From Rhodococcus sp. 105337 (GTDB taxonomy: Bacteria; Actinomycetota; Actinomycetes; Mycobacteriales; Mycobacteriaceae): a stretch of DNA of 64,000 nt. The notes beneath the pieces were generated by a model. That model had not been told where the DNA came from and searched no databases. It saw only the letters and a list, made by a program, of their open reading frames with translations. The stretch spans positions 248,001 through 312,000 of the forward strand of contig NZ_JABAGQ010000001.1 of NCBI RefSeq assembly GCF_012844225.1. The letters are read 5' to 3'. Position numbers and translations under genes: made by a program. Numbering within the stretch: position 1 is the stretch's first letter; each line of letters begins with the position of its first letter. Shown in pieces: positions 8,841 through 17,424 of the stretch.

Positions 8841-9270
8841 CCCGGAGCCAGGCATGCCGCCCGTCGGCAACGAATTCGTCTCTGCCCGTGTATTTCCGGG
8901 CGAACGCCAGTTCGACCCCGTGAAGCGTGCCGTCCGGATCCGTTCCGCGGGGCACATCACCGACAGCCCGTACGGCGCCTCGGATCTCCACTCCCCGCAG
9001 GTCTCCGAACTCGACCCCGCCGTCGACGACGACGGCAATACGCGGATCGCGCTCGAGATCGGTCCACCGCTGGCTTCGCACCACCGAATTGAGCCAGACG
9101 AAAGTCCCGTCCCACACGAACCACAGCGGAGCCACATGCGGACTGCCGTCCTTACCGACGGTCGCGACCCGGCACGTCCTCTCTTCCGAGAGAAAGGCGT
9201 CGATCTCCTCTGCGGTCATGGCGATCGCCCGACCCCGCCGCTGCTGCCGGACCACTCCGTCTGACGTCAC
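8785..9270 (-). CDS. Pyridoxamine-5'-phosphate-oxidase-fold (F420/flavin) protein
   Basis: 161 residues with a split beta-barrel fold. The signature run is MTAEEIDAFLSEERTCRVATVG, then GSPHVAPLWFVWDG and DLERDPRIAVVVDGG. This is the layout of actinobacterial PNPOx-like proteins that bind F420, FMN or haem, and true pyridoxamine oxidase activity is unlikely. The cytosolic role is probably reduction of an unknown substrate. The GTG at 9270 follows TTGGGAGGCTCGT; the internal ATG at MTAEEI is an alternative start. The gene is divergent from the nuclease-helicase gene and convergent with the DUF1707 gene. The presence of an F420-dependent dehydrogenase (fgd1) near 60 kb makes F420 a plausible cofactor. 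Confidence 0.8.
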   Translation of the reverse strand: MTSDGVVRQQRRGRAIAMTAEEIDAFLSEERTCRVATVGKDGSPHVAPLWFVWDGTFVWLNSVVRSQRWTDLERDPRIAVVVDGGVEFGDLRGVEIRGAVRAVGDVPRGTDPDGTLHGVELAFARKYTGRDEFVADGRHAWLRVTPESIASWDFRKFRRGH

Positions 9271-9282
9271 ACGAGCCTCCCA

Positions 9283-9295
9283 AGAATCGTATTCT
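9283..9295. promoter_or_regulatory. Small palindrome AGAAT-N3-ATTCT in the divergent gap
   Basis: A 13-bp symmetric element lies 12 bp upstream of the PNPOx start codon and about 100 bp before the nuclease-helicase start. A TACGAT box overlaps it on the minus strand. It could be an operator or part of the PNPOx promoter; the evidence is only symmetry and position. Confidence 0.3.
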
Positions 9296-9398
9296 CCATT
9301 TTGGGATAGATGCTCTCACCGCAACGGCGCCGACACAACGGCAACCGTGTCGGCGGTCTCTGCGATAGTCGGTGACATCACACGGGGGAGGCGGCGCG

Positions 9399-12300
9399 AT
9401 GTTCCTGCTCGACAACGTACTGGTCTACAGTGCCCGCGATCTCGCTGCCGCAGCCTCGTGCGAGTTCGCCGTGCTCTGCGAACTCGACGCCGTTCTCGGG
9501 CTCGCGCAGCAGGCCCCGGCTGCCGACGATCCGATGCTCGAACGCACCGCGCGACTCGGCAGTCGTCACGAACAGCGGATACTTGCCGACTTCCGTGCCG
9601 AACACGGGTCCTGCGTCGTCGAGATCCCCCGCCCCGAGTACACGACAGGTGGGCTGGCCGAGGCTGCCCATGCCACCCTCTCGGCCGTCCGCGACGGTGC
9701 CCCCGTCGTCTACCAGGGCGCGTTCTTCGACGGGCGCCTCGTCGGGTTCTGCGATTTCCTCGTCCGGGAAGGCGACGCCTACGCGGTATACGACACCAAG
9801 CTCTCCCGGCACGCCAAGGTCGAGGCGCTGCTGCAACTCGCCGCGTACGCCGATGCACTCGAGGGCAGCGGGGTGCCCGTCGCCACGCACACCCGTCTGA
9901 TTCTCGGTCAAGGAATCGTGTCCTCCCACTCGTACGCCGATATCGCCCCGGTATACAAGCGTCGGCGTGCCCATCTGGAGACACTCGTCGACGAGCACCG
10001 CCGCGTCGGCGCACCCGCCCGGTGGGAAGCGGGGCACCACACTGCCTGCGGACGATGCGACACGTGCCGCTCACATCTCCGGACGCACCGCGACCTCCTG
10101 CTCGTCGCGGGGATGCGGGCCACCCAGCGCGCACGCCTGCGCACCGGCGGGGTGTCGACCATCGACGACCTCGCCGCGCGGAGCGAGCCGGTGGAAGGGT
10201 TGTCGCACCGGGCATTCGGATCGCTGCGTGCGCAAGCCAGGGCACAGCTCACGCAAGAGCGGACGGGTACCCCGTTCGCCGAGGTATTCGACGCCGCTCC
10301 TCTCGGCTCGCTTCCCGCACCCGACGACGGCGACATCTTCTTCGACTTCGAAGGCGATCCGCTGTGGTGCGAGGACGGCAACCCGGACTGGGGGCTCGAG
10401 TATCTGTTCGGAGTCGTCGAAGGCCGCGCAGGAACCCTTGCCTTCCGCCCGTTCTGGGCGCACAACCGCAGCGACGAGCGACGGGCGCTGCTCGACTTTC
10501 TCGAATACGTCGCCGAACGCCGCCGGAAACACCCGAGAATGCACGTCTACCACTACGCGGCATACGAGAAGTCTGCGTTGCTCCGACTGGCCGGGCGGCA
10601 CGGAGCCGGAGAAGACGCGGTCGACCAACTCCTACGTGACGGCGTACTCGTCGACCTGTATCCCCTTGTGCGGGGGTCGATCCGGATCGGAGCATCGTCG
10701 TACAGCATCAAGAAGCTCGAACCGCTGTACATGGACGGCCGCGGAGGAGACGTGGTCGATGCCGGTGCCTCGATCGTCGCGTACGCCGACTACTGCGACC
10801 TGCGCGACGCAGGACTGTCGGATCGGGCGCAGCAGATGCTCGACTCCATTGCCGCATACAACGAGGCCGATTGCGTCTCCACGGTGAAATTGCGGAACTG
10901 GCTGCTCGACCGGGCCCGCGAACACGGCATCGCGCCGACGGGCGCTGTCCACGATGAAGCGAGGCCGGAAGCCGAACCGCGCCCGGAGGAAACGCGTCTT
11001 TTCGCCTACGCGGGCGACGCAACGACGGGCAATCGCACCCACGACCAGCAAGCGGCCGCGCTCATGGCGGCCTCGCTCGGATACCACCGCCGTGAGCGGA
11101 AACCGTTCTGGTGGGCGCATTTCGATCGGCTGGCGGCGCCGGCGGACGAATGGGCCGACACCGGCGACACCCTGATCGCGTCGTCGGTCACGCTCGACGC
11201 CGACTGGCACAAGGCCACGCCGCGACAGCGAAAATTGCGACGGCGTGTGCGTCTCGTCGGCGATTTCGATACCGGAAGCACACTGCGGCCGAAGGACAAG
11301 GTGTTCCTGCTGTACGAGTCTCCCGGCCCGGAGGGACTGCCCAGCGGAGGCGCGGGCACTCGGTCGTGGTCGAGCGCCGAGGTGGTGGAACGGACGGTCG
11401 ACCCGCATTTCCACGATGTGCTCGTCGTCGAGGAACTGCTGCAGGGCGACGAGCACTCGTCGCTGCCGATGGCGGTGACGCCCGGAAGCCCGATCCCGTC
11501 GACCAGCCTCGAGGCTGCGATCGAATCGGCCGCCTCGGCAATGTGCGACCAACTGCCCACACTCCCCCGCACGGCGGCCGTGGACGTGCTGCGCCGCATC
11601 CCGCCGCGTACCCGGTCGGGGGCCGGGCTGCCCGAGGTAGAGGACGCCGATTTCGCGGCAGCGATCACCGCCGCGGTTCTCGACCTCGACGAGTCGTACC
11701 TGGCGGTGCAGGGCCCACCGGGCACCGGAAAGACCTACACCGGATCGCGGGTCGTCGCAGCGCTGGTGCGCGAACACGGATGGCGCATCGGCGTGGTCGC
11801 CCAATCGCACTCGGTGGTCGAGAACATGCTGGACGGCATCGTCGCTGCCGGCGTCCCCGGAGACCGGGTGGTGAAGGCCAAAACCAAGACCGCCGACCCG
11901 GCGTGGACCGCGGTGCCCGATGCCCGGAGTGTGGCCTCGTACCTGAACGCGAGCGAGGGTGGATGCGTCGTCGGCGGTACGGCATGGGATTTCACCAACC
12001 CGCAGTGCATCGAGCCCGGCAGTCTCGATCTGCTCGTCGTCGACGAGGCGGGACAGTTCTGCCTGGCGAACACGGTTGCGGTCGCTCGCGCCGCACAGAA
12101 CCTGTTGCTCCTCGGCGACCCCCAGCAGTTGCCCCAGGTCAGCCAGGGGACACATCCTGAAGCGGTGGACGAATCCGCTCTCGGGTGGCTCGCGGAAGGA
12201 CACGGCGCACTCCCCGCGGAGCGCGGTTACTTCCTGTCGCTGACATGGCGCATGCATCCGGACCTCTGCGCGCGAGTGTCCGACCTGTCGTACGACGGCA

Positions 12301-12878
12301 GACTGCTGTCCAAGACAGAGGTGACGTCCGCGCGGGCACTCGACGGGGTGCTGCCCGGCGTCCACACGGTCCGGGTCGACCATCGGGGCAACGCCACCTG
12401 CTCCGAGGAGGAGAGCACAGAAATCGTCGGACAGGTCGACAAGTTGCTGGGTGCTGCATGGACGGGCGACCCCGATATGCCGGCGCGTCCCCTCGACGAG
12501 GCCGACATCCTCGTCGTGGCGCCGTACAACGCGCAGGTCGCCTCCATCCGCACGGCACTGTCCGCTGCCGGTCTCGAGCGCGTCCCCGTCGGAACCGTCG
12601 ACAAATTCCAAGGGCGACAAGCGGCGGTGGTCCTGGTATCGATGACCGCGTCTGCGCTCGAGGACGTTCCTCGGGGCATGTCGTTTCTGTTGTCGAGGAA
12701 CAGGCTGAACGTGGCCCTGTCGCGTGGGCAGTGGTGCGCGATCGTCGTGCAATCGGGAGTTCTGACCGACTACCTTCCGACAACTCCCGACGCGCTCGCC
12801 GAACTCGGCGCATTCCTTCGCCTCACCGGCGGTTGCGATGACCCGGCTACGCCGCCACGCCCGGAGGCGCGCCGGTGA
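9399..12878 (+). CDS. RecB-like nuclease / DEDD exonuclease / SF1 helicase fusion (TM0106 family)
   Basis: 1159-residue cytosolic nucleic-acid enzyme. Residues 1-240 form a TM0106-type RecB-like nuclease: SCEFAVLCELDA, the PD-(D/E)XK core with D132 and K134 (YDTKLSRHAK), then QLAAYADAL. A cysteine cluster, ACGRCDTCRSH, resembles the Fe-S cap of AddB/Cas4-type nucleases. Around residue 316, DIFFDFEGDPLW is an RNase H-like DEDD exonuclease motif. The C-terminal half is a UPF1/Dna2-like superfamily 1 helicase: Walker A GPPGTGKT (from residue 772), Walker B DEAG (882-885), VDKFQGRQA and RNRLNVALSRG. A role in DNA or RNA repair is inferred; no partner genes are adjacent. The ATG at 9399 follows GGGGGAGGCGGCGCG. 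Confidence 0.88.
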   Translation: MFLLDNVLVYSARDLAAAASCEFAVLCELDAVLGLAQQAPAADDPMLERTARLGSRHEQRILADFRAEHGSCVVEIPRPEYTTGGLAEAAHATLSAVRDGAPVVYQGAFFDGRLVGFCDFLVREGDAYAVYDTKLSRHAKVEALLQLAAYADALEGSGVPVATHTRLILGQGIVSSHSYADIAPVYKRRRAHLETLVDEHRRVGAPARWEAGHHTACGRCDTCRSHLRTHRDLLLVAGMRATQRARLRTGGVSTIDDLAARSEPVEGLSHRAFGSLRAQARAQLTQERTGTPFAEVFDAAPLGSLPAPDDGDIFFDFEGDPLWCEDGNPDWGLEYLFGVVEGRAGTLAFRPFWAHNRSDERRALLDFLEYVAERRRKHPRMHVYHYAAYEKSALLRLAGRHGAGEDAVDQLLRDGVLVDLYPLVRGSIRIGASSYSIKKLEPLYMDGRGGDVVDAGASIVAYADYCDLRDAGLSDRAQQMLDSIAAYNEADCVSTVKLRNWLLDRAREHGIAPTGAVHDEARPEAEPRPEETRLFAYAGDATTGNRTHDQQAAALMAASLGYHRRERKPFWWAHFDRLAAPADEWADTGDTLIASSVTLDADWHKATPRQRKLRRRVRLVGDFDTGSTLRPKDKVFLLYESPGPEGLPSGGAGTRSWSSAEVVERTVDPHFHDVLVVEELLQGDEHSSLPMAVTPGSPIPSTSLEAAIESAASAMCDQLPTLPRTAAVDVLRRIPPRTRSGAGLPEVEDADFAAAITAAVLDLDESYLAVQGPPGTGKTYTGSRVVAALVREHGWRIGVVAQSHSVVENMLDGIVAAGVPGDRVVKAKTKTADPAWTAVPDARSVASYLNASEGGCVVGGTAWDFTNPQCIEPGSLDLLVVDEAGQFCLANTVAVARAAQNLLLLGDPQQLPQVSQGTHPEAVDESALGWLAEGHGALPAERGYFLSLTWRMHPDLCARVSDLSYDGRLLSKTEVTSARALDGVLPGVHTVRVDHRGNATCSEEESTEIVGQVDKLLGAAWTGDPDMPARPLDEADILVVAPYNAQVASIRTALSAAGLERVPVGTVDKFQGRQAAVVLVSMTASALEDVPRGMSFLLSRNRLNVALSRGQWCAIVVQSGVLTDYLPTTPDALAELGAFLRLTGGCDDPATPPRPEARR

Positions 12879-12982
12879 CCCGCGACACAATGTCCGCTAC
12901 GATCGACGCACATCTGTAACCGGAAGTATCAGATATCGGCGCCGGTAGACCGGAACCGAACCGACGAGCACAGGAGTCCCCC

Positions 12983-13447
12983 GTGTCCCAGACCCTCGAA
13001 GCCACCGTCGACATCGCCGCATCACCCGAGCGTGTATGGAGTGTGATCTCCGACCTGAAGCGCATGGGCGAGTGGAGCCCGCAGTGCCGAAAAATGATCA
13101 TTCGGGGTGGCACCGTCGCGCGCGGCACCAAAACGATCAACATCAACAAGAAGGGCCTGCTCGTGTGGCCCACCACCTCGAAGGTCATCGCCTTCGAACC
13201 CGGACGCGAACTGCGGTTCCGCATCAACGAGAACCGGTCGATCTGGTCGTTCACCCTGGAGCCCACGGCGACCGGAACGCGGATCGTGCAGCGTCGCGAA
13301 GCACCGCAGGGCACCAGCAAGGTGTCGCAGACCCTCATCAAATACGTTCTGGGGGGCAGCGAACCGTTCGACGACGACATGATCCAGGGAATGAACGCGA
13401 CCCTCGCACGCATCAAGAACGAGGTCGAAGCCGGAGCCACCGTCTGA
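12983..13447 (+). CDS. SRPBCC (polyketide cyclase-like) family protein
   Basis: 154 residues with the START-like helix-grip fold. ATVDIAASPERVWSVISDLKRMGEWSP forms the first strand and helix, FEPGRELRFRINENRSIWSFTLEP the sheet, and MIQGMNATLARIKNEVEA the long C-terminal helix. These proteins bind a hydrophobic ligand in a central cavity; no catalytic residues can be assigned. The GTG at 12983 follows CAGGAGTCCCCC. It lies between the helicase fusion and psd on the same strand, with a 104-bp gap before it and a 123-bp gap after, so it may be independently transcribed. The function is unknown. Confidence 0.8.
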   Translation: MSQTLEATVDIAASPERVWSVISDLKRMGEWSPQCRKMIIRGGTVARGTKTININKKGLLVWPTTSKVIAFEPGRELRFRINENRSIWSFTLEPTATGTRIVQRREAPQGTSKVSQTLIKYVLGGSEPFDDDMIQGMNATLARIKNEVEAGATV

Positions 13448-13570
13448 CGCTTCGGCTCCGCGCATCCCCGACGTCGCTCACGTACCCTGTGGTAGCCCAA
13501 GGCCTTGCGGCCGGGTAGCCCGCGGCCCCCGGCCGTGGCGACACACCGAACGCGACACATAAGAGGAGCC

Positions 13571-14299
13571 GTGGCACGTAAGCCGTCCCCCGCCGGAGAA
13601 CCCCCCACCAGCGGTATAGCCCACGTCGTCGATCTGGTCCGGCACGTGATTCCGCCGCTCCACCCCGGAGGCGTCCCGTTCGTCGCCGCGCCCCTGGCGG
13701 TAGCCGCTCTCGGCCGCCGCCACAAGTGGGTGCGGCGCGCCGGCCTGGCGTCTGCGGCTGCCACAGCCACCTTTTTCCGGCATCCGCATCGGGTACCGCC
13801 GAACCGGGTCGGCGTCGTCGTGGCTCCCGCCGACGGCGAGGTCGCGCTCGTCGATACCGCAGCGCCTCCCGCCGAACTCGGCCTCGGCACAGAGCCCCGC
13901 CCGCGGGTGAGCATCTTCCTGTCGGTGCTGGACGTGCACGTACAGCGCAGCCCCGTCGGCGGCACCGTACGAAAGGTCGTGCACACGCCGGGCAAGTTCC
14001 TCTCCGCCGACCTCGCCGATGCGAGCGAAGTGAACGAGCGCAACAGCATGCTGCTCGAAACACGGGACGGGTGCGAGGTCGCGGTCGTGCAGATCGCCGG
14101 CCTGCTCGCCCGCCGGATCGTGTGCGACGCACAGATCGGCGACACCCTTCCGATCGGCGACACGTACGGCCTCATCCGCTTCGGGTCGCGCGTCGATACC
14201 TACTTCCCGCCCGGGAGCACACTGCTCGTCGAGCGCGGCCAGCGCACAATCGGCGCCGAGACGGTGATCGCGCAGTTGCCGACTACGCCGCTGTCGTGA
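13571..14299 (+). CDS. psd: Phosphatidylserine decarboxylase
   Basis: 242 residues; converts phosphatidylserine to phosphatidylethanolamine at the membrane. The pyruvoyl prosthetic group arises by self-cleavage at Gly205-Ser206 in RFGSRVDTY, the actinobacterial form of the LGST motif. [19 protein letters not shown] and [20 protein letters not shown] are family signatures. The GTG at 13571 follows AAGAGGAGCC; the frame continues upstream without conservation. The stop overlaps the GTG of pssA by four bases (GTGA), so the two sequential enzymes of the pathway are translationally coupled. The order psd-pssA-AAA ATPase matches Rv0437c-Rv0436c-Rv0435c of M. tuberculosis. Confidence 0.95.
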   Translation: MARKPSPAGEPPTSGIAHVVDLVRHVIPPLHPGGVPFVAAPLAVAALGRRHKWVRRAGLASAAATATFFRHPHRVPPNRVGVVVAPADGEVALVDTAAPPAELGLGTEPRPRVSIFLSVLDVHVQRSPVGGTVRKVVHTPGKFLSADLADASEVNERNSMLLETRDGCEVAVVQIAGLLARRIVCDAQIGDTLPIGDTYGLIRFGSRVDTYFPPGSTLLVERGQRTIGAETVIAQLPTTPLS

Positions 14300-15213
14300 A
14301 TCCTCCCGGTCCGGCAGTCCGCCCGGCCCCGGTTCGGAAGACCCGTAACCGGCCGCAGGTGGTCCGCCTACTCCCCAGTGTCATCACGATTCTCGCGTTG
14401 TCGGCGGGTCTGTCGGCGGTGAAGTTCGCACTCGACGGACAACTCGGCACCGCCATCGGACTTGTCGGCGCTGCCGCCGTCCTCGATTCGCTGGACGGCC
14501 GCATCGCGCGCATGCTCGATGCGACCAGCAAGATCGGCGCCGAACTCGATTCGTTGTCCGACGCCATCGCCTTCGGTGTCGCGCCCGCACTCGTCCTGTA
14601 CGTGACGCTGCTCGACGGCAGCGCGTTCGGCTGGATCGTCGCGTTGCTGTACGCAGTGAGCATCGTGCTGCGACTGGCCCGATTCAACACACTGCTCGAA
14701 GACGACAGCGTGCCGGCGTACGCGCGCGAGTACTTCGTGGGCGTGCCGTCCCCTGCGGGCGCGCTCGTCGCGCTCGCTCCGGTCGCCGCCTACATCCAGT
14801 GGGGTGACGGCTGGTGGTCGTCGATGCCGCTCGTCGCGGTGTGGACCTTGATATCGGCGGCCCTGATCGTCAGCCGGGTACCCACCCTCGCGATGAAGTC
14901 CGCATCGGTGCCCGCGCGGCTGGCCGTGCTGCTCCTCGCCCTCGTCGCCGTCGCGGCTGCTGCGCTCGTCACCTACCCGTTCGTCCTGATGATCGTGCTC
15001 GTGGGCGTCTACCTGCTGCACATCCCCTTCGCCATCCGATCCAAGCGTTGGGTCGCGGCGCGGCCCGAGACATGGGACATCAAACCGGCGGAACGACGCG
15101 CGATCCGTGCCCGAACCCGTGCCGCTCGGCCACACCGCGCGGGCGCCCGCCGGGTGACCACGACAGCACGGTCGGCGACGCGCCTGGGCCTGCGTCGTCC
15201 CCGCGGGGAGTGA
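14296..15213 (+). CDS. pssA: CDP-diacylglycerol-serine O-phosphatidyltransferase
   Basis: 305-residue integral membrane enzyme making phosphatidylserine from CDP-diacylglycerol and serine. The CDP-alcohol phosphotransferase signature is complete: [18 protein letters not shown] followed by AELDSLSD, giving DGxxAR, G and two catalytic Asp. About seven hydrophobic helices follow, with a basic C-terminal tail of roughly 50 residues rich in Arg. The start is the GTG at 14296, four bases inside the end of psd; the longer frame from 13726 only overlaps psd. Coupled expression with psd makes phosphatidylserine and consumes it in one unit. Confidence 0.95.
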   Translation: MNPPGPAVRPAPVRKTRNRPQVVRLLPSVITILALSAGLSAVKFALDGQLGTAIGLVGAAAVLDSLDGRIARMLDATSKIGAELDSLSDAIAFGVAPALVLYVTLLDGSAFGWIVALLYAVSIVLRLARFNTLLEDDSVPAYAREYFVGVPSPAGALVALAPVAAYIQWGDGWWSSMPLVAVWTLISAALIVSRVPTLAMKSASVPARLAVLLLALVAVAAAALVTYPFVLMIVLVGVYLLHIPFAIRSKRWVAARPETWDIKPAERRAIRARTRAARPHRAGARRVTTTARSATRLGLRRPRGE

Positions 15214-15221
15214 GCACGTTC

Positions 15222-15227
15222 TAGGCT
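15222..15227 (+). promoter_or_regulatory. -10 box TAGGCT for a leaderless AAA ATPase transcript
   Basis: TAGGCT is followed by six bases and then the GTG start codon at 15234, with no purine-rich ribosome binding site between. This spacing places transcription initiation at or next to the start codon, as in leaderless actinobacterial mRNAs. It implies the ATPase gene has its own promoter 9 bases after pssA. Confidence 0.5.
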
Positions 15228-15233
15228 CGGCGC

Positions 15234-17423
15234 GTGACCTCTCCACAACTCGCGCTGACCGTCCGACTCAACACCTCCGCGGCCGACGCGCGCCGCGGCG
15301 TCGTCCGCCTCCACGCGGAGGCTCTCGCCGCTCTGGGGATCCGGGAATGGGACGCGATCGCGCTGGTGGGGGCACGGCGCACCGCCGCGGTCGCGGGCCT
15401 CGCGCCACCCGGGACACCCACCGGCACGATCCTGCTCGACGACGTGACGCTGTCGAACACCGGACTCCGTGAGGACGCCACGGTCGTCGTCGAATCCGTC
15501 ACCGTGTACGGCGCCCGCACCGTGACGGTCACCGGATCTGCACTCGCGCGACAGTCGATTTCCGACGCCACGTTGCGACAGGCCCTGCTCGGCAAGGTCC
15601 TCACCGTCGGTGACGCGGTCTCCCTGCTCCCCCGTGACCTCGGTCCGGGAACGAGCAGTGCCGACACGACGCGGACGCTGTCCCGAACGTTCGGGGTGGC
15701 GTGGACGTCGGAACTGCTCACCGTGACCACGGTCGATCCTCAGGGTCCGGTGAGCGTGCAGCCCAACAGCGCGGTCACGTGGCGAAGTGGCGCCGGAACC
15801 GGTGGGGGCACCGCTCCCGTCGTCGTCCACGACGCGGGGATCACCCGCACTCCCGACCCGGCCCCCGCTCCTCCGCCGCCTCCGGTGGAAGACCTCGTCG
15901 GCGTACAGCCGCAGGTCGCCAAGCTCAGCGAATGGCTCACCCTCGCGCTCGACGAACCCGAACTGCTCCGGACGCTCGGTGCGTCGCCGCACCTGGGCGT
16001 ACTGGTGACCGGCCCCGCCGGCGTCGGCAAAGCGACGTTCGTGCGCTCGGTCCTCGCGAGCAGGCGGGTCTTCGAACTCGACGGTCCCGGCATCGGCGCG
16101 CTCGCGGCCGACGAGCGCCTGCGCCGCGTCGCCGCCGCCGCACAGGACGTCCGCAGTGGTGGCGTCCTGCTGGTCACCGATGCCGATGCGCTTCTTCCCT
16201 CCGACGCCGAGCCCGTCGCCACGCTGATCCTGGAGGAACTCCGGCGCGCGGTGGACACCCCCGGTGTCGCACTCGTCGTCACGACCGCCCATCCCGACGA
16301 CCTCGACGCCCGGGTCCGCGCGCCCGAAATCTGCGATCGTGAGCTGTCGCTGCCACTACCCGACGGCACCACGCGACGCGCGTTGCTCGAGGTGCTGCTG
16401 CGCACGGTTCCGTCGGCAGACCTCGACCTGCCGGCAGTCGCCGGCCGTACCCCGGGTTTCGTCGTCGCGGACCTCGCCGCACTGTGCCGCGAGGCCGCAC
16501 TCCGCGCGGCCTCCCGCGCGAGCCGCGCCGCGGACGAGCCGAAACTCACCCAGGACGACCTGATCGGTGCCCTCGAGGTCATCCGCCCGCTGTCGCGATC
16601 GGGAACCGAGGAGCTCGCGATCGGCAGCGTCAGCCTCGACGACGTCGGTGACATGGTCGAAACCAAGCAGGCACTGACGGAAGCCGTGCTGTGGCCGTTG
16701 CAGCATCCCGATTCGTTCGCCCGGCTCGGGGTCGATCCGCCGCGAGGTGTGCTGCTCTACGGGCCGCCCGGCTGTGGGAAGACCTACCTGGTCCGGGCAC
16801 TCGCCGGCACCGGACAGCTGAGTGTGCACGCGGTCAAGGGCGCCGAGCTGATGGACAAGTGGGTCGGTGCGTCGGAGAAGGCCGTGCGCGAACTCTTCCA
16901 GCGTGCCCGCAACTCCGCCCCGGCGCTCGTGTTCCTCGACGAGGTCGACGCACTCGCACCGCGGCGCGGGCAGAGTTCGGATTCGGGTGTCGTGGATCGG
17001 GTCGTCGCGGCACTGCTGACCGAGCTCGACGGCGTGGAACCGCTCCGGGACGTCGTCGTGGTGGCCGCGACGAACCGTCCGGATCTCATCGATCCGGCAC
17101 TGCTGCGTCCCGGCAGGCTCGAACGGCTGGTGTTCGTACCGCCGCCCGACGCCGAGGCCCGCGCCGCCATCCTCGAAACGGCCGGCCGGTCCGTCCCGCT
17201 GGCCGACGACGTGAACCTTGGGGACCTCGCCCGGCAACTCGACGGGTATTCGGCGGCGGATTGTTCCGCACTGTTGCGTGAGGCCGCGCTCGCCGCGATG
17301 CGCCGCAACGTGGATGCCGCGGTGGTGACCTCCGAGGACATGGCCGTGGCGCGCGACAAGGTGCGTCCGTCACTCGACCCGGTGCAGGTCGAGCACCTGC
17401 GCACGTACGCCGAGGGTCGCTGA
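15234..17423 (+). CDS. Double AAA ATPase of the CDC48/VCP type
   Basis: 729-residue cytosolic ATPase, the likely homologue of Rv0435c. Residues 1-190 form a substrate-binding region of CDC48 type (double-psi barrel-like, with LNTSAADARRGVVRLH). AAA domain D1 has GPAGVGKAT, but its Walker B reads VLLVTDADALLP without the usual DE pair, so D1 may bind but not hydrolyse ATP. Domain D2 is canonical: GPPGCGKTYLVRAL, ALVFLDEVDALAP, and the second-region-of-homology NRPDLIDPALLRPGRLERL. Such proteins unfold or extract substrates. The GTG at 15234 fits the leaderless promoter just before it. The next gene starts two bases after its stop, so the pair is probably co-transcribed. Confidence 0.88.
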   Translation: MTSPQLALTVRLNTSAADARRGVVRLHAEALAALGIREWDAIALVGARRTAAVAGLAPPGTPTGTILLDDVTLSNTGLREDATVVVESVTVYGARTVTVTGSALARQSISDATLRQALLGKVLTVGDAVSLLPRDLGPGTSSADTTRTLSRTFGVAWTSELLTVTTVDPQGPVSVQPNSAVTWRSGAGTGGGTAPVVVHDAGITRTPDPAPAPPPPPVEDLVGVQPQVAKLSEWLTLALDEPELLRTLGASPHLGVLVTGPAGVGKATFVRSVLASRRVFELDGPGIGALAADERLRRVAAAAQDVRSGGVLLVTDADALLPSDAEPVATLILEELRRAVDTPGVALVVTTAHPDDLDARVRAPEICDRELSLPLPDGTTRRALLEVLLRTVPSADLDLPAVAGRTPGFVVADLAALCREAALRAASRASRAADEPKLTQDDLIGALEVIRPLSRSGTEELAIGSVSLDDVGDMVETKQALTEAVLWPLQHPDSFARLGVDPPRGVLLYGPPGCGKTYLVRALAGTGQLSVHAVKGAELMDKWVGASEKAVRELFQRARNSAPALVFLDEVDALAPRRGQSSDSGVVDRVVAALLTELDGVEPLRDVVVVAATNRPDLIDPALLRPGRLERLVFVPPPDAEARAAILETAGRSVPLADDVNLGDLARQLDGYSAADCSALLREAALAAMRRNVDAAVVTSEDMAVARDKVRPSLDPVQVEHLRTYAEGR

Positions 17424-17424
17424 C

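Noticed and set aside
10632-12890. 752-codon minus-strand frame opposite the helicase
   Set aside because: Shadow frame; the plus-strand Walker and nuclease motifs are unambiguous.
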